A DNA stretch of 52,418 nt from Chloroflexota bacterium (GTDB lineage Bacteria; Chloroflexota; Anaerolineae; Anaerolineales; UBA11858), in contig JABGRQ010000069.1 in assembly GCA_018648225.1 (NCBI GenBank), positions 1 through 52,418 of the forward strand. Reading direction: 5' to 3'. The notes under the pieces are model-generated. The model did not search any database. It was not told the origin of the DNA and worked only from the letters and a program-made list of their open reading frames with translations. The translations under genes and the position numbers were made by a program. Below are positions 1 to 7,942 of this stretch, one piece after another (the first letter of the stretch is position 1; each line of letters begins with the position of its first letter).

Positions 1-2
1 GA

Positions 3-989
3 CACGAAGGCATGATGGAAGAAGCTCCTGCTGCTGAAGAACCGGCTATGGAAGAGGGCATGGCTGCCCCGACCTTTGATGGCACTTTCAAAGTTGCCAT
101 TGTAATGCCCAGCGCCATCACCGATCTGGCTTTCAGCCAGAGCATGTATGACGCCCTGCTCGCGGTTCAGGAATGGCTCGGCGGCGAAGCGGCAATGGAA
201 ATCGTCTACTCGGAAGGCATGTTCGTGGTGGATGACGCCGCGGCAGCGATCCGTGACTATGCTTCCGAAGGTTACAATCTGGTGATTGCCCACGGTTCGC
301 AGTACGGGTCCTCCTTGCAGGAAATCGCCCCCGACTTCCCCGAAACCAGCTTTGCCTGGGGCACCACGGTGGACACCTTTGATCTGCCCAATATTTTCGC
401 TTATGAAGCAGCTTCCCAGCAGGGTGGCTATGTCAACGGTGTGTTGGCAGCCAGCCTTTCTGAGAGCGGCGTGATCGGCGTAGTTGGGCCTATCGAAACT
501 GGCGATGCCAAGCTATATGTGGATGGCTTCGTGGCTGGCGCTCAGGCTACCAATCCGGATGTGCAGGTCAACGTGAACTATATCGGCTCGTTCTCCGATG
601 TGGCGCTGGCGGCTGAAGCAGCCAACACCCACATCGCAGCGGGTGCAGATGTACTCACCGGCACCGCCCAGATGGTTGTGGGCGCAATCGGTGTGGCTGA
701 AGAATCCGGCGTGCTGTGGTTCGGCACCCAGGCCTCGCAGACTGCTCTGGCTCCCGGGATTGTGGTTGCCAATCAGGTATACCACTGGGAAGTTGTCCTC
801 AAAGAAATGGTCTCCATGATTGCTGAAGGCACCTATGGTGGACAGGCTTTCGTGATTGACCTTGCTGGCGGCGGCGAAGTTCTGGAATACAACGCCGATT
901 TCGTATTGGCTGATGATGTCAAAGCTTTGGCAGATGGCACTGTCCAAGGCATCATTGATGGCAGCATCGTCATTGATCTAGGCGAGTAG
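3..989 (+). CDS. BMP-family nucleoside-type ABC transporter substrate-binding lipoprotein (5' end missing)
   Basis: This is a periplasmic-type binding protein of the Bmp/Med family (PF02608), which delivers nucleosides or related ligands to an ABC importer. The frame is open to the first base, so the start, signal peptide and lipobox lie upstream. The visible N-terminus is a low-complexity E/A/P linker (about 20 residues), as is common after a lipid anchor. The fold then begins with the family-type opening KVAIVMPSAITDLAFSQ, followed by VIAHGSQYG, a GVIGVVGPIETGD segment and GADVLTGTAQ. The C-terminus ends at a TAG at 987-989. The next gene on the same strand is a matching ATPase 303 bp downstream. 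The ligand is inferred from the family only; purine or pyrimidine nucleosides are the usual substrates, but other ligands are known. Confidence 0.85.
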   Translation, partial: HEGMMEEAPAAEEPAMEEGMAAPTFDGTFKVAIVMPSAITDLAFSQSMYDALLAVQEWLGGEAAMEIVYSEGMFVVDDAAAAIRDYASEGYNLVIAHGSQYGSSLQEIAPDFPETSFAWGTTVDTFDLPNIFAYEAASQQGGYVNGVLAASLSESGVIGVVGPIETGDAKLYVDGFVAGAQATNPDVQVNVNYIGSFSDVALAAEAANTHIAAGADVLTGTAQMVVGAIGVAEESGVLWFGTQASQTALAPGIVVANQVYHWEVVLKEMVSMIAEGTYGGQAFVIDLAGGGEVLEYNADFVLADDVKALADGTVQGIIDGSIVIDLGE

Positions 990-1001
990 TTTTACAGTCT
1001 C

Positions 1002-1042
1002 AAGACCTGGCAAGTTTTCATCATGGAGACTTGCCAGGTCTT
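1002..1042 (+). terminator. Perfect 14-bp stem after the binding-protein gene
   Basis: The arms AAGACCTGGCAAGT (1002-1015) and ACTTGCCAGGTCTT (1029-1042) are perfectly complementary around a 13-nt loop, 12 nt after the stop codon. There is no strong T-tract, so it could be a weak terminator, an mRNA-stabilising stem that lowers expression of the downstream ATPase relative to the binding protein, or a dispersed palindromic repeat. It shares the outer AGACCT/AGGTCT ends with the stem at 33124-33161. Confidence 0.55.
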
Positions 1043-1061
1043 CTCATCGAAATATGTTATT

Positions 1062-1130
1062 AGAACTTACGCAAAACGATGAAAAATATACCGAAAACAG
1101 GGGTGTCTTTTACGAAAATGCGTAAGTCCT
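1062..1130. repeat. MITE-like element with ACTTACGCA terminal inverted repeats
   Basis: ACTTACGCA (1065-1073) and TGCGTAAGT (1119-1127) are inverted copies near the ends of a roughly 69-bp AT-rich segment; with flanks the arms read AGAACTTACGCA and TGCGTAAGTCCT. Ends of the form GGACTTACGCA recur in small non-autonomous elements and some insertion sequences of other bacteria. No ORF lies inside. Confidence 0.45.
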
Positions 1131-1200
1131 GTTATGAAGAAACCAGGAGCACATGAAAGAGATTTCTTGTATTCCTGGATTCATCATAAATTCTAAGAAC

Positions 1201-1254
1201 AGATTTCCGAAGATGTGCAAAAGAACTTCAAGCGTGCAACGTCTTCGGAAATCT
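1201..1254. repeat. Palindromic element with 13-bp arms (TTCCGAAGA type)
   Basis: AGATTTCCGAAGA (1201-1213) and TCTTCGGAAATCT (1242-1254) form perfect 13-bp arms around a 28-nt spacer. Together with the two preceding palindromes it fills most of the 303-bp gap between the binding-protein and ATPase genes. I see no convincing promoter in this gap. Confidence 0.45.
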
Positions 1255-1292
1255 CCATGATGTCAATATAGTTCTGAGCGCAGGATGGTACC

Positions 1293-2858
1293 ATGACTGA
1301 AACGAACAAACTCCCTTCTGGACACACTCGCATTGACCATATGGAAATGCGCGGCATAACCAAGCGCTTTCCGGGCGTACTTGCCAGCGATAATGTCGAT
1401 TTCGATGTTCGTACTGGTGAAGTCCACGCCTTATTGGGAGAAAACGGCGCGGGAAAAAGCACGCTGATGAAAGTGCTTTATGGTATGTATCACCCGGATG
1501 AGGGCGAAATATGGCTCAACGGGAAGCGCGTAGATATTGCTTCGCCTACCGATGCCATCAACCTCGGCATTGGTATGATTCACCAGCATTTTATGTTAGT
1601 TGAAACTCTCACTGTCGCTGAAAATGTAGCGCTGGGAATGCCATCCTCACGTGGCCCACTCACCGACCTTGATAACGTCACCAAGCGTATTCTGGAGTTA
1701 GCCGATATTTATGGCCTGCAAGTGGACCCCCAGGCCTACATTTGGCAGCTTTCGGTGGGGCAGCAGCAGAAGGTTGAAATTATCAAAGCGCTTTATCGCG
1801 GCGCGGCTCTGCTCATCCTTGATGAACCCACCGCCGTGCTGACCCCTCAGGAAGTGGATGAATTCTTCGTCATCATGCGTCAGATGACCAAAGACGGCCA
1901 CGGGCTGATCTTCATCTCGCATAAATTGCATGAAGTCATTGAGATTTGCCAGCGTGTCACCGTGCTGCGTGATGGCCGTATGGTCGGCACTCGCCAAATC
2001 TCCGAAACCACTAAAGAAGATTTGGCTAGCTGGATGGTTGGTCGTGAAATTGGCTTTGCCCCCGACCGCGGCCATGCTGAATTAGGTGAAATCCGCCTGG
2101 AATTGAAGAACGTATCTTGTAAAAGCGACCGCGGCACTCCAGGTCTGAGCGATGTTGATCTTGAAGTGCGCTCTGGCGAAATTCTGGGCATTGCGGGCGT
2201 CTCCGGCAATGGGCAGCGTGAACTTGCCGAAGTCATCACCGGGCTGCGCAAAACCACACAGGGCGAGGTTTATCTGGAAGGTGAAGATATTTCGTCGCTT
2301 CCTCCCGGTGATCGCACCGACCGGATGCTTTCCTATATCCCTGAAGAGCGGATGCGTGACGGCATGATTCAGGACTTTACCATTGCTGAAAATATGATCC
2401 TGCGCGAGCATCATAAACAGCCCTTCTCGCGTTTTGGTTTTCTCAACCTGCGCCAGATTTCTCACCATAGTGAGCGGCTGATTGAGCAATTCCGCGTAAA
2501 AACCCCCTCGCAAGAAACGATGGCAAAAAGCCTTTCGGGTGGCAATATCCAAAAAGTTGTCCTGGCGCGTGAAATCTCGCGCCAACCGCGTGCCATTGTC
2601 GCCGCACAGCCCACGCGCGGCCTCGATATCGGTGCTACCGAATACGTGCGCGAACAACTTCTCGCCCAGCGTCGCAGCGGCACCGCCGTTCTGCTCATCT
2701 CTGAAGACCTCGATGAAATCCTGACCCTCTCCGACCGCATCGCGGTTATCTTTGAAGGGCAAATTATGGGCATTGTGCCCGCCGAAACCGCCACCCCCGC
2801 ACAGCTTGGTCTGCTGATGGCGGGCGTTACAGAAGAAGAAGGAGTACAAACTGCATGA
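1293..2858 (+). CDS. Nucleoside-type ABC transporter ATPase with two ATP-binding domains
   Basis: This 521-residue protein is two fused ABC cassettes, the form that partners BMP binding proteins and sugar or nucleoside permeases (YufO/RbsA type). The N-terminal cassette has a complete Walker A, GENGAGKST at residues 49-57, the signature LSVGQQQKVEI and Walker B LLILDEPTAVLTP. The C-terminal cassette has a degenerate P-loop (GVSGNGQREL), the signature LSGGNIQKVVLAREI and a degenerate Walker B (AIVAAQPTRGLD). This asymmetry is normal in the family, so one ATP site is expected to be catalytic. ATG 1293 follows a weak AGGATGG. The usual downstream permease genes are absent; the stop overlaps the thrC start by 4 nt (ATGA). 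The permeases are probably upstream of the window. Confidence 0.9.
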   Translation: MTETNKLPSGHTRIDHMEMRGITKRFPGVLASDNVDFDVRTGEVHALLGENGAGKSTLMKVLYGMYHPDEGEIWLNGKRVDIASPTDAINLGIGMIHQHFMLVETLTVAENVALGMPSSRGPLTDLDNVTKRILELADIYGLQVDPQAYIWQLSVGQQQKVEIIKALYRGAALLILDEPTAVLTPQEVDEFFVIMRQMTKDGHGLIFISHKLHEVIEICQRVTVLRDGRMVGTRQISETTKEDLASWMVGREIGFAPDRGHAELGEIRLELKNVSCKSDRGTPGLSDVDLEVRSGEILGIAGVSGNGQRELAEVITGLRKTTQGEVYLEGEDISSLPPGDRTDRMLSYIPEERMRDGMIQDFTIAENMILREHHKQPFSRFGFLNLRQISHHSERLIEQFRVKTPSQETMAKSLSGGNIQKVVLAREISRQPRAIVAAQPTRGLDIGATEYVREQLLAQRRSGTAVLLISEDLDEILTLSDRIAVIFEGQIMGIVPAETATPAQLGLLMAGVTEEEGVQTA

Positions 2859-4081
2859 CCCATTTTACTGGTTATAAATGTTCAGTCTGTGGGGCCGAAT
2901 ACGGTCCCACAGAAGTTACGTATACCTGCCCGAAAGATGGGGGTAATCTGGATGTTATTCTGGATTATGAAGCCCTAAAGAAAAAACCGGTGGATGCTCT
3001 GGTCGTCAAGGCCGAGGCATCCCTGTGGCGTTACCTGCCCCTCTTGCCGGTGCCCGACCCTGGGGGATACGGTACTCCGCTCCGGGCGGCTGGCTGGACC
3101 CCGATGTTTTCACCACCCGCGTTGGCGAAAAAACTTGATCTGAAACATCTCTACATCAAAGACGAGAGCAGCAACCCCACAGCATCTTTCAAAGACCGCG
3201 CCAGCGCTGTGCTGATTGGCCGCGCCCGCGAAATCGGCGCTGAAGTCGTCGTGACCGCTTCTACAGGCAACGCGGGAGCCGCTCTAGCAGGCATGGCCGC
3301 CGCTGTAGGGCATCAATCAGTGATCTTTGCGCCGAAAACGGCCCCCGCGGCGAAGATTGCGCAACTTCAAATTTTTGGCGCCAAAGTGATTTTGGTAGAC
3401 GATAATTACGACGCGGCTTTTAAATTATCACTGGAAGCCACCGCTGAATTTGGCTGGTACAACCGCAACACGGGCTATAATCCCTTCACTGCTGAAGGCA
3501 AGAAAACCGCCGCTTTTGAAATCTGGGAGCAGGTGCCAGTTGTCAATGAGCAGTTATCTGTTTTTGTCTCTGTGGGTGATGGCAACATCATTTCCGGGAT
3601 TCACAAAGGGTTCAAAGACCTGCTAGAACTAGGCCTCATCGAGGGGATGCCGCGCATCTTTGGCGTGCAATCCACCGGCTCGGCAGCCATCGCTAACGCC
3701 TTCAACGCGGGCAATGAGGAAATCATTGCCGTCAGCGCCACTACGCGCGCCGACAGTATCTCCGTCAATATGCCCAGCGATGGTTTGCGCGCTTTGCGGG
3801 CTGCCACGCACACTAATGGGGCCTATATTCTGGTTGAAGATGAAGCCATCATTGCCGCGATCGGTGAACTTGGCCCGGTGGGTATCTTCGCTGAACCGGC
3901 TGGCGCAACTTCCTACGCAGGGCTGGTAAAAGCCGTACAGGATGGCCTGATTAACTCAGACGATCCCGTAGTCGTCGTCAATACCGGCAGCGGCCTGAAA
4001 GATGTCAACGCCGCGATGATGGCCGCAGGCGAGGCGCCGGTTATTAAGCCAACATTAGATGCCGTTAAAGCATTGATTTAG
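2855..4081 (+). CDS. thrC: Threonine synthase
   Basis: PLP-dependent threonine synthase converts O-phospho-L-homoserine to L-threonine. The 408-residue protein opens with a zinc-ribbon-like segment (C9, C12, C25, then PKDGG, so the usual fourth Cys is Asp28) as in the archaeal/Chloroflexota-type enzymes. The PLP Schiff-base lysine is K113 in NPTASFKDRAS, followed by the phosphate-binding STGNAGAALAG loop and a late EPAGATSYAG segment. The start overlaps the end of the ABC ATPase gene (ATGA), which implies translational coupling although no metabolic link is obvious. The length fits the family. A diverged paralogue acting on another phosphorylated amino acid cannot be excluded, but threonine synthase is the strong first choice. 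Confidence 0.9.
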   Translation: MTHFTGYKCSVCGAEYGPTEVTYTCPKDGGNLDVILDYEALKKKPVDALVVKAEASLWRYLPLLPVPDPGGYGTPLRAAGWTPMFSPPALAKKLDLKHLYIKDESSNPTASFKDRASAVLIGRAREIGAEVVVTASTGNAGAALAGMAAAVGHQSVIFAPKTAPAAKIAQLQIFGAKVILVDDNYDAAFKLSLEATAEFGWYNRNTGYNPFTAEGKKTAAFEIWEQVPVVNEQLSVFVSVGDGNIISGIHKGFKDLLELGLIEGMPRIFGVQSTGSAAIANAFNAGNEEIIAVSATTRADSISVNMPSDGLRALRAATHTNGAYILVEDEAIIAAIGELGPVGIFAEPAGATSYAGLVKAVQDGLINSDDPVVVVNTGSGLKDVNAAMMAAGEAPVIKPTLDAVKALI

Positions 4082-4139
4082 GCAATGGCTAATTGTGGGG
4101 TAAATCCTCAAACTGGGCACAAAAAAATTGTATAGAGGC

Positions 4140-4160
4140 TTGCGCGGATTCTGGTAGAAT
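4140..4160 (+). promoter_or_regulatory. Possible extended -10 promoter for the AI-2E-family gene
   Basis: TGGTAGAAT (4152-4160) fits an extended -10 (TGN plus TAGAAT) 61 nt before the ATG at 4222. No good -35 lies at normal spacing, so the call is tentative. The rest of the 140-bp gap holds the start-proximal AGGAAAAGGAAAC. Confidence 0.35.
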
Positions 4161-4221
4161 GGTGATCTGGAAATCCGCGCGAGCTTTCTTGCTCTTGGGG
4201 ATTTGATCAGGAAAAGGAAAC

Positions 4222-5328
4222 ATGATGCAGCAGGAAAGATGGAGTAAAGAAGCGCGTTATGGCGCATTGGCTAGTCTGATACTTTTAGTGATCGGGGTGC
4301 TATGGTATTTTCGCGCGGTCATCAATCCGTTGATAATCGCGGCAATCATGGCGTATATCACTTACCCGATTGTGCGTTTTCTTTCCACACGTACACGCCT
4401 TTCACACGGGGCGGCAGTTGTGATTGTCTATATCCTGACCATACTTGTCATTGCTTCGGCACCGGCGATGATTACGCCGGTGATAGTGGGACAGGTGCGT
4501 TTATTTACGGTTAATTTCGAGAGCCTGGCAATCCACTATGCAGAATTACGCTCAACCCCGGTTCAGTTTATGGAGTGGGTTTTCTATCCGCAAGAATTTT
4601 TACCTGATGTGCCCCAGTTTTCTGCTGATATGCTCTCTCCCATTGCCGAGAGTGTCTTTGTCGTTGTTGGGGCGGTCACAAAGAATTTCATCTGGGTCAT
4701 GGTGATGATGATTAGCTGGTTCTATTTCTTGCACGATGGTCACCGTTTTGGGGAAGGCATTGTCAATATTGCCCCCGATAATTTGCAGGAGGATATTCGA
4801 AAATTATTAGGCCAACTCCGTTTTGTCTGGGCCGATTATATGCGCAGCCAGCTAACTTTTATGTTGGCCGTTGGGGTGATGGATTCGGTTGTCTGGCTAA
4901 TTGTGGGTTTGCCTGGAGCAGTCATGCTGGGATTTTTTACCGGCCTGACGAGTTTTGTACATGAAGTTGGCGCGATTGTATCGGGCGTTCTCTCGGTTGG
5001 GGTGGCCTTGCTCGAAGGTTCAGCCTACTTTTCTATGTCAAACTTCTGGTTTGCTATCCTGGTATTAGCTTTGTATCTGATTCTAACTGCGGTGAAAAAT
5101 TTCTGGCTGCGCCCTGTGATTGTGGGGCGTACCGTTCACATTCATCCGGGGATTGTATTGGTGTCGATTTTGGGAGCTTTGGTGTTGCACGGCGCGCTGG
5201 CTGCGTTTTTAGTCGTTCCAGTATTGCTCTCTTTGTGGATTTTTGCCAAATACCTGCGCTGTCGTGTGCTGGGATTACCTCCTTTCCCGGTTGATGAAGA
5301 GTTTCCTATCTCCGAGTTGAGTTCATAA
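4222..5328 (+). CDS. AI-2E family (PerM-type) membrane transporter
   Basis: This 368-residue integral membrane protein has the layout of the AI-2E/PerM family (PF01594): two to three N-terminal hydrophobic helices (from about residue 12), a long middle soluble stretch (VGQVRLFTVNFESLAIHYAELRST), and a C-terminal bundle rich in small residues. The stretch LPGAVMLGFFTGLTSFVHEVGAIVSG matches the conserved family core, and FWLRPVIVGRTVHIHPGIVLVSILGAL the second one (usually P-x-[IV]-[VM]-G...H). Substrates in this family range from autoinducer-2 export to Na+/H+ exchange, so none is assigned. ATG 4222 is immediately followed by a second ATG and preceded by a purine-rich AGGAAAAGGA. It is followed after 12 nt by a glycosyltransferase, probably co-transcribed. 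Confidence 0.85.
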   Translation: MMQQERWSKEARYGALASLILLVIGVLWYFRAVINPLIIAAIMAYITYPIVRFLSTRTRLSHGAAVVIVYILTILVIASAPAMITPVIVGQVRLFTVNFESLAIHYAELRSTPVQFMEWVFYPQEFLPDVPQFSADMLSPIAESVFVVVGAVTKNFIWVMVMMISWFYFLHDGHRFGEGIVNIAPDNLQEDIRKLLGQLRFVWADYMRSQLTFMLAVGVMDSVVWLIVGLPGAVMLGFFTGLTSFVHEVGAIVSGVLSVGVALLEGSAYFSMSNFWFAILVLALYLILTAVKNFWLRPVIVGRTVHIHPGIVLVSILGALVLHGALAAFLVVPVLLSLWIFAKYLRCRVLGLPPFPVDEEFPISELSS

Positions 5329-5340
5329 ACGAAGTTGGTT

Positions 5341-6291
5341 ATGAAATATTCTGTTATTGCGCCAATCTATAATGAAGTTGAAAATATCCTTGAGCTAACT
5401 CGCCGGGTACGCGTGGTGATGGAGCAAACCGGCGAAGCCTGGGAGTTATTGTTGGTTGATGATGGCTCCACAGATGGCTCTACTGAGCAGATTCAGCAAC
5501 TAGCTGAAAAAGACCCGCGTGTGGTGCCCGTGATCTTCGCGCGCAATTTTGGGCACCAGATTGCTGTCACCGCGGGGCTGGATTATAGTCGCGGGGAAGC
5601 GGTGATTATTATTGATGCAGATTTGCAAGACCCGCCTGAAGTGATGCTAGATTTAATTGCCAAATGGCGTGAAGGTTATCAGGTGGTTTATGCGGTGCGT
5701 TCCAAACGCGAAGGGGAATCCTGGTTTAAGTTATTCACCGCGGCGGCATTCTATCGCATTATCCAGCGCATCACCGATGTGAATATTCCTATGGATGCAG
5801 GTGATTTTCGCCTGATGGACCGTTCTGTCGTGAATGTGTTGAATTCAATGCGCGAGCGGCATCGTTTCTTGCGCGGCATGTCGGTTTGGGTGGGGTTTAA
5901 ACAGATTGGCGTTGAGTACGAACGCGCAGCCCGGTTATCTGGCGAAACCAAATATCCGCTTCGAAAAATGATCAAATTTGCCAGTGATGCGATTACTGGA
6001 TTTTCCTATTTCCCATTACAGGTAGCCATGTATCTGGGCTTTGCATCTGCTGGGATCAGCATTTTGGCGATTCCGGTAGTGATTGCGCTGCGTCTGGCTG
6101 GTTCGCAAGCTTTCTTTGGACAGGCATCCGCACTGATTGCGGTGTTGTTCCTGGGCGGGGTGCAATTGATTTCATTGGGCGTTTTGGGGGAGTATATTGG
6201 CCGTTTATATGATGAAGCCAAAGGCCGCCCGTTGTATATTGTCACCGAAGCCCCGCATAGTGATAATTCAATTGTCAGACAAGTTTCCTAA
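5341..6291 (+). CDS. GT2-family glycosyltransferase, GtrB/DPM1 type
   Basis: The protein (316 residues from the ATG at 5341) is a GT-A glycosyltransferase of family 2 in the polyprenyl-phosphate class (DPM1/GtrB/ArnC). It opens with [16 protein letters not shown], then [11 protein letters not shown], the metal-binding region [11 protein letters not shown] (DxD-like) and [10 protein letters not shown]. Two C-terminal hydrophobic segments (about residues 225-250 and 260-285) fit the two-helix anchor of GtrB-like enzymes, which load glucose or another sugar onto undecaprenyl phosphate for glycan modification. A TTG six bases upstream (5335) is in frame, but the ATG matches family N-termini better. 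The last codons overlap the first of two operator-like palindromes that serve the next gene. Confidence 0.87.
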   Translation: MKYSVIAPIYNEVENILELTRRVRVVMEQTGEAWELLLVDDGSTDGSTEQIQQLAEKDPRVVPVIFARNFGHQIAVTAGLDYSRGEAVIIIDADLQDPPEVMLDLIAKWREGYQVVYAVRSKREGESWFKLFTAAAFYRIIQRITDVNIPMDAGDFRLMDRSVVNVLNSMRERHRFLRGMSVWVGFKQIGVEYERAARLSGETKYPLRKMIKFASDAITGFSYFPLQVAMYLGFASAGISILAIPVVIALRLAGSQAFFGQASALIAVLFLGGVQLISLGVLGEYIGRLYDEAKGRPLYIVTEAPHSDNSIVRQVS

Positions 6292-6329
6292 ATATACATT
6301 TTGCGTTATAATCTAGTTGTCTGACAATT
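6270..6329 (+). promoter_or_regulatory. TATAAT promoter flanked by two TTGTCWGACAA palindromes
   Basis: TATAAT lies at 6307-6312, 65 nt before the PLP-enzyme ATG. The palindrome TTGTCAGACAA is at 6272-6282 and TTGTCTGACAA at 6317-6327; with flanks (AATTGTCAGACAA and TTGTCTGACAATT) the two form a perfect 13-bp inverted pair. Centres are 45 bp apart. The half-site pattern T-N-G-T-N3-A-C-N-A is the one known for FadR-subfamily GntR regulators. The -35 is poor. Two identical operators bracketing the -10 suggest repression, perhaps through looping. The regulator gene is not in the window. Confidence 0.7.
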
Positions 6330-6377
6330 TGATTCCACAAACGTATACCCTAATTCACCCCATATATCAGGAGACCC

Positions 6378-7841
6378 ATGTACACCATTGACCTGACCGT
6401 TTATGAAGATCGCCTGGAACGCGCCGTAAAGCGTGCCAAAGAGCGCAATATCATTATTCCGACTTTTGCGCAGATGAAAAACCCCGCGCTGATCCCCGAC
6501 AAATTCAAAGAAGAATTGGCTTCGATTGGTTTGTGGGATCTGCATCCCCGTAACCTGTTTCGCATTTCCTGGCATAATGAAGCTAAGGCCAGCGGCGGCG
6601 GATTCGGTGGTGTAAATTATCTGGAACTGCCCTCCAGCCTGACGGGTGTGGATGCCCGCATCGTTGTATTGGTAGGCAAGTGGTTCCCGACTGGCGCTCA
6701 CAAGGTTGGCGCCGCCTTCGGGTGCCTCGTCCCACGCCTGGTTACAGGTCAGTTTGACCCCACCACCCAGAAGGCTGTTTGGCCCTCCACAGGCAACTAT
6801 TGCCGCGGTGGGGCGTATGATTCGGCCCTCCTGGCCTGCGAATCGATTGCTATCCTCCCCGCCGAAATGAGCAAGGAACGCTTCGAGTGGCTGGCTTCGA
6901 TCGCCGGTGAGACCATCAAAACCCCGGGCAGCGAATCAAACGTAAAAGAAATCTTCGACAAATGCTGGGAATTGCGCGCCACCGGCGAAGACCTGATGAT
7001 TTTCAATCAGTTTGAAGAATTTGGTAATTATCTGTGGCACTACGAAGTTACCGGCCACGCCATGGAAGAAGTGCTCAAGCAGGTTATGGGCCCGAACGAT
7101 AATTACCGCGGCATGGCCTCGGCAACCGGCTCTGCCGGGACAATTGCCAGCGGCGACTACATGAAACAGATTTTCCCCGACAGCAAAATTATTGCCAGTG
7201 AAGCCCTGCAATGCCCCACGCTGTTAGAGAACGGCTACGGCGCGCACCGCATTGAAGGCATCGGCGACAAACACGTGCCCTGGATTCACAATTCCAAAAA
7301 TACTGATATGATCGTTGCGATTGACGACAACGCTGTGGTCAATATCTCGCGCTTGTTCAATGAGCCTGCGGGTAAGGCCTACCTGGCGCAGCAAGGGGTT
7401 CCCGAAGCCATTGTTGGGCAGCTTGATCTGTTGGGCTTCTCCGGCATCTCCAATGTACTTTCAGCGATCAAAGCTGCCAAGTATTATGAGATGGGTGAGA
7501 ACGACATCATGCTCACAGTTTTGACCGACTCAATGGAACTATATCAGAGTCGCCTAACAGAAATGCACGAAGAGTATGGCGAATACAAAGAAACCGATGC
7601 TGCCGCTGACTTTGCTCGTTGGTTGCAAGGTGAGAGTACAGACAATCTGGAAGAACTGCGCTATACCGACCGCCGTCGCATCCATCAGCTCAAATATTTT
7701 ACCTGGGTTGAGCAGCAGGCCCGCACCTATGAAGAAATTCAGGCGCAGTGGTATCAGCCCGATTACTGGACCAGCTTCCAGACTCAGATTGAAGAAATGG
7801 ATGAATTGATCGTCGCTTTTAACGAGAAAGTCGGTTTATAA
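6378..7841 (+). CDS. Uncharacterised fold-type II PLP-dependent enzyme (cysteine synthase/TrpB-like)
   Basis: This 487-residue protein has the cysteine-synthase/TrpB fold. The likely Schiff-base lysine is in WFPTGAHKVGAAFG (about residue 112), STGNYCRGGAYDSALLA provides a substrate/phosphate loop like the STGN of its relatives, and SATGSAGTIASGDYMK is the glycine-rich PLP-phosphate loop. Beyond about residue 370 there is a roughly 115-residue acidic, Tyr/Trp-rich tail (MHEEYGEYKETDAAADFARWLQGE...) not found in OASS or TrpB. It does not look like TrpB (no GRP-x-L start) or a standard cysteine synthase; β-elimination or β-replacement chemistry on an amino acid is the reasonable guess. It appears monocistronic, with its own twin-operator promoter and a 12-bp stem downstream. 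Confidence 0.75.
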   Translation: MYTIDLTVYEDRLERAVKRAKERNIIIPTFAQMKNPALIPDKFKEELASIGLWDLHPRNLFRISWHNEAKASGGGFGGVNYLELPSSLTGVDARIVVLVGKWFPTGAHKVGAAFGCLVPRLVTGQFDPTTQKAVWPSTGNYCRGGAYDSALLACESIAILPAEMSKERFEWLASIAGETIKTPGSESNVKEIFDKCWELRATGEDLMIFNQFEEFGNYLWHYEVTGHAMEEVLKQVMGPNDNYRGMASATGSAGTIASGDYMKQIFPDSKIIASEALQCPTLLENGYGAHRIEGIGDKHVPWIHNSKNTDMIVAIDDNAVVNISRLFNEPAGKAYLAQQGVPEAIVGQLDLLGFSGISNVLSAIKAAKYYEMGENDIMLTVLTDSMELYQSRLTEMHEEYGEYKETDAAADFARWLQGESTDNLEELRYTDRRRIHQLKYFTWVEQQARTYEEIQAQWYQPDYWTSFQTQIEEMDELIVAFNEKVGL

Positions 7842-7883
7842 TACTGGGGTATTTGGTAGACTGAAAATCCCCTTGGGGCTTAT

Positions 7884-7916
7884 AGGTGACTGTCATGCAC
7901 GAAGTGACAGTCACCT
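7884..7916. terminator. 12-bp perfect stem-loop after the PLP-enzyme gene
   Basis: AGGTGACTGTCA (7884-7895) and TGACAGTCACCT (7905-7916) pair perfectly around a 9-nt loop, 43 nt after the stop codon at 7841. It lies between two same-strand genes and has a weak T-containing tail. It may be a terminator or a dispersed palindrome. Any helicase start upstream of 7943 would lie inside this stem, which argues against it. Confidence 0.55.
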
Positions 7917-7942
7917 TGTCGCTTATTATCATAAGGCCAACC

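Noticed and set aside
7886-7942. Longer N-terminus for the SNF2 protein starting at GTG 7886
   Set aside because: The extra codons lie in a perfect 12-bp stem-loop and the AAGG ribosome-binding site serves GTG 7943.
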